DNA from: Actinomadura hibisca NBRC 15177
GTDB lineage: Bacteria; Actinomycetota; Actinomycetes; Streptosporangiales; Streptosporangiaceae
Reading direction: 5' to 3'
Length of the DNA: 64,000 nucleotides
NCBI RefSeq assembly: GCF_001552635.1
Contig: NZ_BCRO01000018.1
Coordinates: forward strand, 62,001 to 126,000
The position numbers were made by a program, and so were the translations under genes. The notes beneath the pieces were generated by a model that was not told the DNA's origin, did not search any database, and saw only the letters and a list, made by a program, of their open reading frames with translations. The first letter of the stretch is position 1; every line of letters begins with the position of its first letter. Below are positions 17,270 through 25,865 of the stretch, in pieces.

Positions 17270-18688
17270 ATGGAACTCTGGCAGCTGTCCGCGACCCGGC
17301 TCGCGGCGGGAATCCGCACCCGGGAGTTCTCGGCGGCCGAGGCCGTGCGGTCCTGCCTGGACCGGATCGAGGCCGCCAACCCCGCGCTGAACGCTCTGCT
17401 GGACGTGCGCCCCGGCGAGGCCCTGGCCGACGCGCGGCGGGCCGACGAGGCGGTGGCGGCCGGGCGGCCGCTCGGCCCGCTGCACGGCGTCCCGGTCTCC
17501 ACCAAGATCAACACGCCGCAGCGGGGCCGGCTGCTCACCCACGGCGTGACGGCGCTCGCCGGGGTGACGGCCGCCGAGGACGACGCGTGCGTGGCCGCCC
17601 TCCGCCGCGCGGGCGCGGTGTTCGTCGGCCGCAGCAACGTCCCCGCGTTCTCGGTCCGCTGGTTCTCCGACAACGACGCGCACGGCCGGACGCTCAACCC
17701 GTGGAGCGCGGCCCACACCCCCGGCGGCTCCAGCGGCGGCGCGGCCAGTTCCGTCGCGGCGGGCATGACGCCGCTTGCGCAGGGCAACGACATCGGCGGG
17801 TCGGTGCGCTTCCCGGCCGCCTGCTGCGGCGTGGTCGGCATCCGCCCGACCGTCGGCCTGGTGTCCAACTGGATGGCGCCCCAGGACGCCGGGCCCGAGG
17901 GCCCGCTCACCTTCCAGGCGTGGTCGGTGCAGGGGCCGCTGGGCCGCGACGTCGCCGACGCGCGGCTGGCGCTGCGCGCGATGGCGGTCCCGGACCTGCG
18001 CGACCCGTTCGGCGTCCCCGCCCTGCCGGAGACACCGCCGTCATCGGGGTCGGTCCGCGTCGGGGTCGTGCGCGACGTGGGCCTCGCCAAGCCGCACCCG
18101 GCCGTCGAAGAGGCGCTGGACAGCGCGGCGCGCTGGCTGGCCGAGGCGGGCTACGAGGTCGAGGAGATCGAGCTGCCGCTGCTGGCCGAGGCGGCGCGCC
18201 TGTGGTCGCTGCTGCTGTTCGAGGACATGCGGCCGGGGCTCGCCGGGATGCTGGGCATGGCCGACGAGGGGCTGCGCGTGTCGTTGCGGCACGCCTACGA
18301 CTACGCGGCCGGGTTGTGGGGCGAGGAGCCCGGCACCGCCGCCTACATCCAGGGCTGGGCCCGCCGCGCGACGCTGATCACCCGGCTTCAGGAGCTGCTG
18401 GGCCGGGACATGTTGCTGCTGACGCCGGTCTCGGCGGAGCCGCCCTTCGAGCAGGACGCCGACGTGCTCGACGCCGAGCGCTCCCGGAGCCTGGTCGCGG
18501 CGCAGTGGCCGATGGTGTCGCTGCCGGTGCTGGGCTTTCCCGGCGTCGCGGTGCCGGTCGGGGTGAGCGACGGGCTGCCGATCGGCGTCCAGCTCGTCGG
18601 CGGGCGCTTCGCCGAGGACGTCATGCTCGACGCCGCGCAGGCGGTCGAGGACCGCGCGCCGCGGCTCACCCCCGTCCTCGCGTCCTGA
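17270..18688 (+). CDS. Amidase (amidase signature family)
   Basis: Hydrolase of 472 residues that cleaves carboxamides to acids and ammonia. The Ser-cisSer-Lys catalytic triad is complete: Lys79 in STKINTP, cis-Ser154 in GGSSGG and nucleophile Ser178 in DIGGSVRFPA. The length is normal for the family. It is apparently monocistronic under the divergent TetR gene. It is not a GatA, since no gatB or gatC lies beside it. The natural amide is unknown. Confidence 0.9.
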   Translation: MELWQLSATRLAAGIRTREFSAAEAVRSCLDRIEAANPALNALLDVRPGEALADARRADEAVAAGRPLGPLHGVPVSTKINTPQRGRLLTHGVTALAGVTAAEDDACVAALRRAGAVFVGRSNVPAFSVRWFSDNDAHGRTLNPWSAAHTPGGSSGGAASSVAAGMTPLAQGNDIGGSVRFPAACCGVVGIRPTVGLVSNWMAPQDAGPEGPLTFQAWSVQGPLGRDVADARLALRAMAVPDLRDPFGVPALPETPPSSGSVRVGVVRDVGLAKPHPAVEEALDSAARWLAEAGYEVEEIELPLLAEAARLWSLLLFEDMRPGLAGMLGMADEGLRVSLRHAYDYAAGLWGEEPGTAAYIQGWARRATLITRLQELLGRDMLLLTPVSAEPPFEQDADVLDAERSRSLVAAQWPMVSLPVLGFPGVAVPVGVSDGLPIGVQLVGGRFAEDVMLDAAQAVEDRAPRLTPVLAS

Positions 18689-18695
18689 CCGGACG

Positions 18696-19439
18696 TCACG
18701 CCAGGACGTTGGTGACCTGCGGATACAGCCGCATGTACGCCTCGGCCATCGTCGCGTGCTCCAGCCCCAGGTTCGGCCCGGCGTTGCGCTTGAGCTGCAC
18801 GCCGCGCCGCCTGGCGAGGTCGGTGTAGTAGTCCCACATGTGCTGCTGGGCGGCCAGGCACTCCATCGCCTCGCGCTTGCGGTGGAACACCGGGCTGATG
18901 TCCAGCAGCACCTGCGGCTTGAAGTCGCACTGCTCGGGCTGGTGCGGCTCGAAGAAGAACACCGGCGGCGCGCCCAGCGGCTCGCCGGGACCGGGGTAGC
19001 CGATCGCCTGGGCCAGGATCCGGGCCTGCACCGCCATGCGGGAGGCGGCGGGGTGGTCGCCGTTGTAGGGGTCGGCGGGCGGGTGGGTCAGCACGACGTG
19101 CGGGTCCACCTCCCGGTAGACCCGCACGATGCGGTCCACCAGCTCGTCGGTCTCGCGCAGCGGGTAGTCCCCGGCGTCCAGGAACTCGATCTCGGCGCCG
19201 AGCACCGCGGCGGCCCGGGTCGCCTCGTCGCGCCGCAGCTCCTTGATCTCCTCCAGCGCCAGGCCCTGCCGCCACGCCTTGGCGGACTCGCCGCGCTCGC
19301 CGTAGCTGAGGCAGAGCACCTTGGCCCGCCTGCCCTGGGAGGCGGCGAGCGCGATCGCGCCACCGGCCCGCCAGACGAAGTCGCCCGCGTGGGCGCTCAC
19401 CACCAGCAGCGGTCCGGACGGGGTGCCCTCAGTGCTCAT
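18696..19439 (-). CDS. PIG-L/LmbE-fold hydrolase, GalB-like (candidate 4-oxalomesaconate hydratase)
   Basis: PIG-L fold protein of 247 residues. The first metal motif is AHAGDF (His17, Asp20), where ordinary deacetylases have AHPDDE, and the second is HPPADPYNGDH. The AHxxDF..RAGG form is, from memory, that of Pseudomonas putida GalB, a PIG-L-fold enzyme that hydrates 4-oxalomesaconate rather than deacetylating sugars. Its divergent neighbours are a GalC/RraA-like aldolase and a GalD/PrpF-like tautomerase, the enzymes acting after and before GalB. An N-acetyl-sugar deacetylase role is the alternative. Confidence 0.75.
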   Translation of the reverse strand: MSTEGTPSGPLLVVSAHAGDFVWRAGGAIALAASQGRRAKVLCLSYGERGESAKAWRQGLALEEIKELRRDEATRAAAVLGAEIEFLDAGDYPLRETDELVDRIVRVYREVDPHVVLTHPPADPYNGDHPAASRMAVQARILAQAIGYPGPGEPLGAPPVFFFEPHQPEQCDFKPQVLLDISPVFHRKREAMECLAAQQHMWDYYTDLARRRGVQLKRNAGPNLGLEHATMAEAYMRLYPQVTNVLA

Positions 19440-19505
19440 GCTCCGCTCTCCCTGGCTCGGTGACGTGGTGGTGCGGCGACCGCCAAGCTAGGGACCGCCC
19501 GCCGC

Positions 19506-19529
19506 ATTGTCAACGTGATTGTTGACAAT
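19506..19529. promoter_or_regulatory. 9-6-9 palindrome, candidate GntR operator
   Basis: ATTGTCAAC at 19506-19514 and GTTGACAAT at 19521-19529 form a perfect palindrome in the gap between the PIG-L gene and the aldolase gene. Inside it, ATTGT-TG-ACAAT also fits the FadR/GntR-type TTGTNNACAA pattern. It is well placed to control both divergent transcripts. Confidence 0.65.
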
Positions 19530-19588
19530 CTGGGCGACAGTCTCCTAGCGTCCTTCCCGGACCGGCCGACCACCGCCAGCGAGGGGCC

Positions 19589-20290
19589 ATGAGAACTCTG
19601 ATCGTCACCGACCCGCCGCGCGCCGACGCCGGGACGGTGGACCGGCTCGCCGGGTACGGCGTGGCCACGGTGCACGAGGCGATGGGCCGCACCGGCTACC
19701 TCGGTCCGGGCCTGCGCCCGATCCAGCAGGGGGCGCGCGTCGGCGGGACCGCCGTGACGGTGCTGTGCTGGCCCGGCGACAACCTGATGATCCACGCCGC
19801 CGTCGAGCAGTGCCGTCCCGGCGACGTCCTGGTGGTCACCACGACCTCGCCGTGCTCCGACGGGCTGTTCGGCGAGCTGTTCGCCACCGCCCTCCAGGTG
19901 CGCGGCGTGCGCGGTCTGGTCACCGAGACGGGCGTCCGGGACGTGGCCGAACTGCGCGCCATGGGCTTCCCCGCCTGGTCGGCGGCGGTGAGCGCGCAGG
20001 GATCGGTGAAGGCGACGCCGGGCGCGGTGAACGTGCCGATCGTCGTCGGCGGCCAGCGGATCTGCGCGGGCGACGTCGTCCTCGCCGACGACGACGGCGT
20101 GCTGTGCGTGCCCCGCCTGGAGGCAGAGCGGGCGGCGGAGGCGGCGCAGGCCAGGCTGGAGAAAGAGGAGGCCACGCGCGAGGCGTTCCGCGCCGGGCAG
20201 CTCGGCCTGGACCGCTACGGCCTGCGCGCCAAGCTCGCCGAACTCGGCGTCGAGTACGTGACCTACGAGGACTACCAGGACATGCCATGA
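19589..20290 (+). CDS. RraA/HMG-aldolase family protein (candidate 4-carboxy-4-hydroxy-2-oxoadipate aldolase, GalC-like)
   Basis: Class II pyruvate aldolase-like protein of 233 residues. The conserved G-x20-R-D signature is present (GELF from residue 95, Arg117-Asp118 in ETGVRD). In gallate and protocatechuate-4,5 pathways this fold splits 4-carboxy-4-hydroxy-2-oxoadipate to pyruvate and oxaloacetate, the step after GalB. RraA-type RNase E regulators share the fold, but the neighbours favour the aldolase. The stop overlaps the next gene's ATG. Confidence 0.8.
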   Translation: MRTLIVTDPPRADAGTVDRLAGYGVATVHEAMGRTGYLGPGLRPIQQGARVGGTAVTVLCWPGDNLMIHAAVEQCRPGDVLVVTTTSPCSDGLFGELFATALQVRGVRGLVTETGVRDVAELRAMGFPAWSAAVSAQGSVKATPGAVNVPIVVGGQRICAGDVVLADDDGVLCVPRLEAERAAEAAQARLEKEEATREAFRAGQLGLDRYGLRAKLAELGVEYVTYEDYQDMP

Positions 20291-21348
20291 CAGGCGTGCC
20301 CTGCCTGCTCATGCGCGGCGGCACCTCCAAGGGCGCCTACTTCCTCGCCGCCGATCTGCCCACCGACCCCGCCGAGCGCGACGACCTGCTCTTGCAGATC
20401 GTCGGCAGCCCCGACCCCCGGCAGATCGACGGCATCGGCGGCGGCCACCCGCTCACCACCAAGGTCGCGGTGGTCGCGCCGTCCACCCGGCCGGACGCCG
20501 ACGTGGACTACCTGTTCCTGCAACCGGCCCTGGAGACCGCGACCGTCTCCGACCGGCAGAACTGCGGCAACATCCTGGCGGGCGTCGGGCCGTTCGCCGT
20601 CGAACGCGGCCTCGTCGCGCCCGGTCCCGCCAGCACGACGGTGCGCGTCCACATGGTCAACTCCGGGTCCGTCGCCGCCGCCACCTTCCCCACACCCGGC
20701 GGCACCGTCGCCTACGACGGCGGCACCGCCATCTCCGGCGTGCCCGGCACGGCCGCGCCGGTCCGGCTCGACTTCACCGGCACCGAGGGCTCGGCCTGCG
20801 GCGCGCTGCTGCCCACCGGCAACCGCCGCGACGTCATCGACGGCATCGAGGTGACCTGCATCGACAACGGGATGCCCGTGGTCATCGCCGCAGCCGCCGA
20901 CCTCGGCCTGACCGGCGCCGAGACCGTGGACGAGCTGACCGCCCCCGACGTGACGCGCCGCGTCCAATCCCTGCGCGTCCAGGCGGGCGAACTCATGGGC
21001 CTCGGCGACGTCCGCGGCACCTCCGTCCCCAAGACCACGCTGGTCTCCGCGCCCCGCGCGGGCGGCACCCTCGCCACCCGCACCTTCATCCCGCTGGAAC
21101 CGCACACCTCCATCGGCGTGCTCGGCGCGATCACCGTCGGCACCGCCGCCCTGCTGGCGGGCACCACCGCCCACGCCGTGGCACGCCCGGCCGGCGACCG
21201 GCTGTCCGTCGAGCACCCGACCGGCACCCTGGAGGTGTCGGTCGAGCTGGACGCCGCCTCCGCCCGCGTGCTCCGCTCCGGCGTGATCCGCACCGCCCGC
21301 AAACTCTTCGACGGCACCGTCTTCCCCCGCAGCCAGGAGTCCGCATGA
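20287..21348 (+). CDS. PrpF-family isomerase (candidate 4-oxalomesaconate tautomerase, GalD-like)
   Basis: Diaminopimelate-epimerase-fold protein of 353 residues. The N-terminal LMRGGTSKGAYF motif, the GIGGGHPLTTKVAVV segment and SDRQNCGNILAGVGPFAVE are hallmarks of PrpF/GalD proteins. GalD isomerises the keto/enol ring-cleavage product of gallate before GalB hydrates it. The start overlaps the aldolase stop (ATGA), and the stop overlaps the dioxygenase start in the same way. Confidence 0.85.
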   Translation: MTGVPCLLMRGGTSKGAYFLAADLPTDPAERDDLLLQIVGSPDPRQIDGIGGGHPLTTKVAVVAPSTRPDADVDYLFLQPALETATVSDRQNCGNILAGVGPFAVERGLVAPGPASTTVRVHMVNSGSVAAATFPTPGGTVAYDGGTAISGVPGTAAPVRLDFTGTEGSACGALLPTGNRRDVIDGIEVTCIDNGMPVVIAAAADLGLTGAETVDELTAPDVTRRVQSLRVQAGELMGLGDVRGTSVPKTTLVSAPRAGGTLATRTFIPLEPHTSIGVLGAITVGTAALLAGTTAHAVARPAGDRLSVEHPTGTLEVSVELDAASARVLRSGVIRTARKLFDGTVFPRSQESA

Positions 21349-22286
21349 CCGGCGACATCGCCCACCTCGGCCACGTCGAACTGCTCACCCCCGAGCCCGA
21401 GAAGAGCCTGTGGTTCTTCACCCGCGTCATGGGCCTCACCGAGAACGGCCGCGACGGCGACTCGGTGTACCTGCGCACCTGGGACGACTACGAGCACCAC
21501 AGCCTCAAGCTGACCGCCCACCACACCTCCGGCATCCGCCGCACCGCGCTGCGCGCCTCCAGCCAGGAGGCGCTGGACCGGCGCGTCAAGGCGCTCGCCG
21601 ACGCGGGCCGGGGGATCGGCTGGATCGACGGCGACGCGGGGATCGGCCCGACCTACCTGTTCACCGACCCCGACGGCCACGAGTTCGAGCTGTACTGGGA
21701 GAGCGAGTGGTACGAGGCCACCGGCGACCTGCGCCCCGCCCTGAAGAACCAGGCGCAGGCGTACCCCGGCCGGGGCGTGTGCGTGCGGCGGCTCGACCAC
21801 GTCAACTTCCTGGCCGCCGAGACCGAGCCCAACGGGAACTTCGTGCGCGACCTGCTCGGCGGCCGCGTCACCGAGCAGATCCGGCTGAACGACGGCACGA
21901 TCGCCGCCCAGTGGCTGCACTTCACCAACAAGTCCTACGACCTGGTCTACACGCGGGACCGGACCGGCACCCGGGGGCGGCTGCACCACATCGCGTTCGC
22001 GACCGACACGCGCGAGGACATCCTGCGCGCCGCCGACATCTTCCTGGAGAACGACGTCTTCATCGAGACCGGCCCGCACAAGCACGCCATCCAGCAGACG
22101 TTCTTCCTCTACGTCTACGAGCCCGGCGGCAACCGCGTCGAGCTGTGCAACCCCGGCGCGCGCCTGGTCCTGGCCCCCGACTGGAAGACCGTCACCTGGA
22201 CCGAGGCCGAGCGCGCCAAGGGCCAGGCGTGGGGCCTGCAGACCATCGAGTCCTTCCACACGCACGGCACGCCGCCGGTCGCCTGA
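21345..22286 (+). CDS. Type I extradiol ring-cleavage dioxygenase (VOC fold)
   Basis: Protein of 313 residues with two vicinal-oxygen-chelate modules. The iron ligands are His152 (LDHVNF), His215 (LHHIAFA) and Glu266 (GNRVELCN), with Tyr257 in the usual active-site position. It would cleave a catechol-type ring next to the hydroxyl groups. It is coupled by ATGA overlap to the GalD-like gene, although known gallate and protocatechuate 4,5-dioxygenases are of the unrelated type II (LigB) fold. The substrate is therefore open. Confidence 0.85.
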   Translation: MTGDIAHLGHVELLTPEPEKSLWFFTRVMGLTENGRDGDSVYLRTWDDYEHHSLKLTAHHTSGIRRTALRASSQEALDRRVKALADAGRGIGWIDGDAGIGPTYLFTDPDGHEFELYWESEWYEATGDLRPALKNQAQAYPGRGVCVRRLDHVNFLAAETEPNGNFVRDLLGGRVTEQIRLNDGTIAAQWLHFTNKSYDLVYTRDRTGTRGRLHHIAFATDTREDILRAADIFLENDVFIETGPHKHAIQQTFFLYVYEPGGNRVELCNPGARLVLAPDWKTVTWTEAERAKGQAWGLQTIESFHTHGTPPVA

Positions 22287-22310
22287 CGGCTACAGTGCGA
22301 CGGCGACGAT

Positions 22311-22322
22311 ATTGGCGACAAT
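22311..22322. promoter_or_regulatory. GntR half-palindrome upstream of its regulator gene
   Basis: ATTGGCGACAAT resembles ATTGTTGACAAT inside the 19506-19529 operator (10 of 12 bases identical) and lies 16 bp before the GntR start. It may be an autoregulatory site for the same protein. Confidence 0.45.
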
Positions 22323-22337
22323 GCTTGAGGTGGACCG

Positions 22338-22988
22338 ATGGCGGGAGCGACGGGCCCCGGGCCGGTGGCGGCCAGGCTCCGTGAGGCGATCCTCGACGGC
22401 GAGTTCGTCCCCGGCCAGCGCCTGATCGAGCAGGACCTGACCGAGCGCTTCGCCACCGGCCGCGCCGCCGTCCGGGCGGCGCTGCTGGAGCTGGCGGGCG
22501 AGGGCCTGATCGAACGTGTGCAGAACCGCGGCGCGCGCGTCCGGGCGGTGTCGCTGGACGAGGCGATCGAGATCTGCGAGCTGCGCATGGTGGTCGAGGG
22601 CCTGTGCGCGGCCAAGGCCGCCGAGCGGATCACCGAGCCGGAGGTCGGGGAACTGCGCGACCTCGGCGAGCACATGGCCGAGGCCGTCGCCGCCGGGGAC
22701 GTCATGGCCTACTCGCGCCTGAACAAGCGGCTGCACGACCGCGTCCAGGAGATCAGCGCCCAGAAGACCGCCGTCCTCGTGCTGGAACGCCTGCGCGCGC
22801 AGAACGTCCGCCACCAGTTCAAACTGGCCCTGCACCCGGGCCGCCCCGCCGTCTCGCTGCCCGAACACCGAGCGATCATCGACGCGATCTGCGCCCGCGC
22901 CCCGGAGGCCGCCGAGCAGGCGGCCCGAGCCCACGTGCGCAGCGTGATCCGAACCCTGCCCCAGGTAGCCCAAGACCAGCCCGGCTGA
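22338..22988 (+). CDS. GntR-family transcriptional regulator (FCD domain)
   Basis: Regulator of 216 residues: an N-terminal winged helix (LREAILDGEFVPGQRLIEQDLTE with GRAAVRAALLELAGEGLI) and a C-terminal all-helical FCD domain with His residues in RLNKRLHDR, LPEHRAII and ARAHVRSV at metal-ligand positions. It follows the dioxygenase gene by 51 bp. It most likely senses an aromatic acid or ring-cleavage product and controls the PIG-L/aldolase/tautomerase/dioxygenase genes. Confidence 0.88.
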   Translation: MAGATGPGPVAARLREAILDGEFVPGQRLIEQDLTERFATGRAAVRAALLELAGEGLIERVQNRGARVRAVSLDEAIEICELRMVVEGLCAAKAAERITEPEVGELRDLGEHMAEAVAAGDVMAYSRLNKRLHDRVQEISAQKTAVLVLERLRAQNVRHQFKLALHPGRPAVSLPEHRAIIDAICARAPEAAEQAARAHVRSVIRTLPQVAQDQPG

Positions 22989-23011
22989 GCTCCAGCTCAT
23001 ACGATGGCGGC

Positions 23012-23374
23012 ATGGCAGAGCACGATCGTCCCTCGTCCCCGGTCGTCCACCGGCACGAGCGCGTCCCGGACCGGGAGCAGATCGAGGCGGCCAGTTCGGT
23101 GTTCGCTCTGCTGTCGGATCCGACCCGGCTGCACCTGCTGTGGTTGCTGGCCGAGGGGGAGGCGGACGTGACCACGCTCGTCGAGGCCAGCGGGGCGGCG
23201 CGGCCCGCCGTCAGCCAGCACCTGGCCAAGCTCCGGTTGGCGGGGCTGGTGCAGTTCCGCAAGGAGGGGCGGCACGCGGTGTACTCCCTGCGCGACGGCC
23301 ACCTGCGCAGCCTCGTGCTGGAGGCGCTGAACCACGCCGACCACAAGGTGACCGGCGAACCCTGGCACGCCTGA
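23012..23374 (+). CDS. ArsR/SmtB-family metal sensor (NmtR/CzrA type)
   Basis: Winged-helix repressor of 120 residues. The recognition helix is in ARPAVSQHLAKLRLAGLV. The last helix carries Asp95, His97, His108 and His111, exactly the D-x-H-x10-H-x2-H spacing of the alpha-5 Zn/Ni/Co site in SmtB, CzrA and NmtR. No CxC arsenic motif is present. It lies just upstream of an MFS exporter gene, with a perfect palindrome between them. Loss of DNA binding on Ni, Co or Zn binding is expected. Confidence 0.85.
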   Translation: MAEHDRPSSPVVHRHERVPDREQIEAASSVFALLSDPTRLHLLWLLAEGEADVTTLVEASGAARPAVSQHLAKLRLAGLVQFRKEGRHAVYSLRDGHLRSLVLEALNHADHKVTGEPWHA

Positions 23375-23413
23375 GAAACACACCCGGGAATGCCCCCGAC
23401 CTCTCTGCGGTTA

Positions 23414-23437
23414 TCATGTGCGCAACTGCGCACATGA
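23414..23437. promoter_or_regulatory. 11-2-11 palindromic operator of the metal sensor
   Basis: TCATGTGCGCA at 23414-23424 and its exact complement at 23427-23437 flank a 2-bp centre, 19 bp before the exporter's ATG. The geometry resembles the 12-2-12 sites bound by SmtB/ArsR proteins. Confidence 0.8.
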
Positions 23438-23456
23438 GCACGGAGAGGTCGAGGCC

Positions 23457-24701
23457 ATGTTCACCGTCCTACGCAACCGCATCTACCGGCACCTGTTCGC
23501 CGCCCAGGCCATCGCCCTGGTGGGCACCGGCCTGGCGACCGTCGCGCTGAGCCTGCTCGCCTACGACCTGGCCGGGGCGGACGCCTCGGCGGTGCTCGGC
23601 ACCGCGCTGGCCATCAAGATGGTCGCCTACGTCGCCGTCTCCCAGATCGTCGGCGCGGTCGCCGACCGCGTCCCGCGCCGGGCGCTGATGGCGGGCACCG
23701 ACCTGCTGCGCGCGGGCGTCGCGCTGGCCCTGCCGTTCGTGACGGAGATCTGGCACGTCTACGTCCTGATCTTCCTGCTCCAGTCCGCCTCGGCCGCCTT
23801 CACCCCGACCTTCCAGGCGACCATCCCGGAGGTCCTGCCGGCCGAGCGCGACTACACGCGGGCGTTGTCGTTGTCCCGGCTCGCCTACGACCTGGAGAGC
23901 CTGTTCAGTCCGGTCCTCGCCGCCGGGTTGCTGGCGCTGGTCAGCTACGACCGGCTGTTCTTCGGCACCGTGGTGGGCTTCCTCGCCTCCGCCGCGCTGG
24001 TCGTCTCGGTGACGCTGCCCAAGCCGGTGCCGGTGACCCGTACCGGCGGCCCCTTCGCCAAGGCGACCTACGGGGCGCGGTTGTTCGGGACGGCCCCGGC
24101 CCTGCGGGCGTTGCTGGCGCTGAACATGGTCGTGGCAGCTGCGGGCGCGATGGTCATCGTGAACACGGTGGTGCTGGTCCGCGAGCAGATGGGCCGCGCC
24201 ACCGGGGACGTCTCTCTGGCACTCGGCGCGTTCGGGGCGGGGTCGATGCTGGTGGCGCTGGTGCTGCCCCGGGTCCTGGACAGGTTCGACGCGCGGACGG
24301 TGATGCTCCCGGCCGCGACCGTCCTGGTCACCGTGCTGGCCGCGATCACCGCCGGGCTGGCGGCCGGTGCCTTCTCCTGGCCGCTCCTGCTGGCGGCGTG
24401 GGCGGTGCTGGGAGCGGCGACCGCCGCGGTGCTGACGCCGAGCGGCAACCTGATCCGTCGCTCGGTGCCGTCCGCCGACCTGCCCGCCGCGTTCGCCGGG
24501 CAGTTCTCCCTCTCCCACGCGGCGTGGCTGCTGACCTACCCGCTGGCCGGGTGGCTGGCGTCGGGCGCGGGCATGACGGCGGCGTCGGCCGCGCTCACCG
24601 TGATCGGCCTGGTCGCCGCCGTGGCGGCCTGGGCACTGTGGTCGACCGGCGGCACGGTGGCGGTGGCGGCGCGCAAGGAGGAGCACGAGTTGGCGGCATG
24701 A
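23457..24701 (+). CDS. MFS efflux transporter, probable metal exporter
   Basis: Major facilitator protein of 414 residues with about 12 membrane helices in two halves and the motif A-like GAVADRVPRRALM after helix 2. The ATG at 23457 follows GAGG. Its promoter region contains the metal-sensor palindrome, so it is probably induced by a divalent metal, as are NreB-type nickel MFS exporters. The protein lacks a His-rich tail, so the metal cannot be named from sequence, and a drug substrate is not excluded. Confidence 0.8.
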   Translation: MFTVLRNRIYRHLFAAQAIALVGTGLATVALSLLAYDLAGADASAVLGTALAIKMVAYVAVSQIVGAVADRVPRRALMAGTDLLRAGVALALPFVTEIWHVYVLIFLLQSASAAFTPTFQATIPEVLPAERDYTRALSLSRLAYDLESLFSPVLAAGLLALVSYDRLFFGTVVGFLASAALVVSVTLPKPVPVTRTGGPFAKATYGARLFGTAPALRALLALNMVVAAAGAMVIVNTVVLVREQMGRATGDVSLALGAFGAGSMLVALVLPRVLDRFDARTVMLPAATVLVTVLAAITAGLAAGAFSWPLLLAAWAVLGAATAAVLTPSGNLIRRSVPSADLPAAFAGQFSLSHAAWLLTYPLAGWLASGAGMTAASAALTVIGLVAAVAAWALWSTGGTVAVAARKEEHELAA

Positions 24702-24759
24702 TCCACGCCTCTCGTCGCGGTCGCCCGCGAACGGGCGCCCGGCGGCCTCTAGGCACTTA

Positions 24760-24773
24760 ACCAAGCGCTTGCT
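24760..24773. promoter_or_regulatory. TetR-type box upstream of the reductase gene
   Basis: CAAGCGCTTG at 24762-24771 is a perfect 10-bp palindrome in the context ACCAAGCGCTTGCT, 13 bp before the ATG at 24786. Such boxes are bound by TetR repressors of acyl-CoA and steroid-type genes in actinobacteria. No TetR gene is adjacent here. Confidence 0.5.
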
Positions 24774-24785
24774 AACCTCCGAGGC

Positions 24786-25865
24786 ATGATCTCCACGGTT
24801 GTCTGGGGCACCGGCAACGTCGGCCGGCTGGCCGTCCGCGCCGTCGACGCCCACCCGGGGCTGGACCTGGCCGCCGTCCTTGTCCACGACCCCGCCAAGG
24901 TCGGCCGCGACGCGGGCGGGCTGGCCGGACTCGACGGCGGCCTGGGCGTGGCGGCGACCGACGACGTCGAGGCGGTGCTGGCCGCCCGCCCCCGCGCCGT
25001 GGTGTACGCGGCGTCCGGCGACATCCGCCCCGACGACGCGCTCGCCGACATCGTCCGGGCGGTCAGGGCCGGGGCCGTGGTCGTCACGCCCGCCCTCTAC
25101 GCGCTCTACGACCAGCGCAACGCCCCGCCGGAGGTGCGCGAACCGGTGCTGGCCGCGATCGCCGAGGGCGGCGGCTCGCTGTTCGTCTCCGGCGTCGACC
25201 CCGGCTGGGGCAACGACGTGCTCCCGCTGCTGGTCAGCGGGCTCGGCTCCGTCGTGGACGTGGTCCGCTGCCAGGAGATCTTCGACTACTCCACCTACGA
25301 CCAGGAGGACTCGGTCCGCTACCTGGTCGGCATGGGGCAGCCGATGGACTACGAACCGCCGATGCTCGCGCCGACCGTCCCGACCATGGTGTGGGGCGGG
25401 CAGATACGGCTCATGGCCAGGGCGCTCGGCGTCGAACTCGACGAGATCCGCGAGACGCTGGACCGCCGCCCGCTCGACGCGACGGTGACCACCGCGACGA
25501 TGGGGGAGTTCGAGGCCGGGACGCAGGGCGCGGTGCGCTTCGAGGTGCAGGGGATCATCGAGGGCGAGCCGCGCATCGTCATCGAGCACGTCACGCGCAT
25601 CCACGCGTCCTGCGCGCCGGACTGGCCCGTCCCGCCCGACGGCGACGGCGCGCACCGGGTGGTCATCGAGGGACGCCCGCGCATCGAGGTGACGGTCGAG
25701 GCCACCGACGAGGGCGGCAACCGGGCCGCCGGCGGGAACGCGACCGCCGTCGGCCGGCTGGTCGGCGCGATCGACTGGCTCGCGGCCGCCGACCCCGGAC
25801 TCTACGACGCGCTCGACGTCCCGCTGCGCCCCGCGACCGGCAGGCTCGGAAGGAAACGCTCATGA
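24786..25865 (+). CDS. DapB-like NAD(P)-dependent reductase/amine dehydrogenase family protein
   Basis: Protein of 359 residues with an N-terminal Rossmann motif VVWGTGNVGRLAVRAV and a C-terminal domain of the type found in actinobacterial dihydrodipicolinate-reductase-like proteins and 2,4-diaminopentanoate dehydrogenase. It is too long for, and not sited with, lysine biosynthesis genes, so it is not the housekeeping DapB. The substrate is unknown. It is coupled by ATGA overlap to the AhpD-like gene. Confidence 0.78.
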   Translation: MISTVVWGTGNVGRLAVRAVDAHPGLDLAAVLVHDPAKVGRDAGGLAGLDGGLGVAATDDVEAVLAARPRAVVYAASGDIRPDDALADIVRAVRAGAVVVTPALYALYDQRNAPPEVREPVLAAIAEGGGSLFVSGVDPGWGNDVLPLLVSGLGSVVDVVRCQEIFDYSTYDQEDSVRYLVGMGQPMDYEPPMLAPTVPTMVWGGQIRLMARALGVELDEIRETLDRRPLDATVTTATMGEFEAGTQGAVRFEVQGIIEGEPRIVIEHVTRIHASCAPDWPVPPDGDGAHRVVIEGRPRIEVTVEATDEGGNRAAGGNATAVGRLVGAIDWLAAADPGLYDALDVPLRPATGRLGRKRS

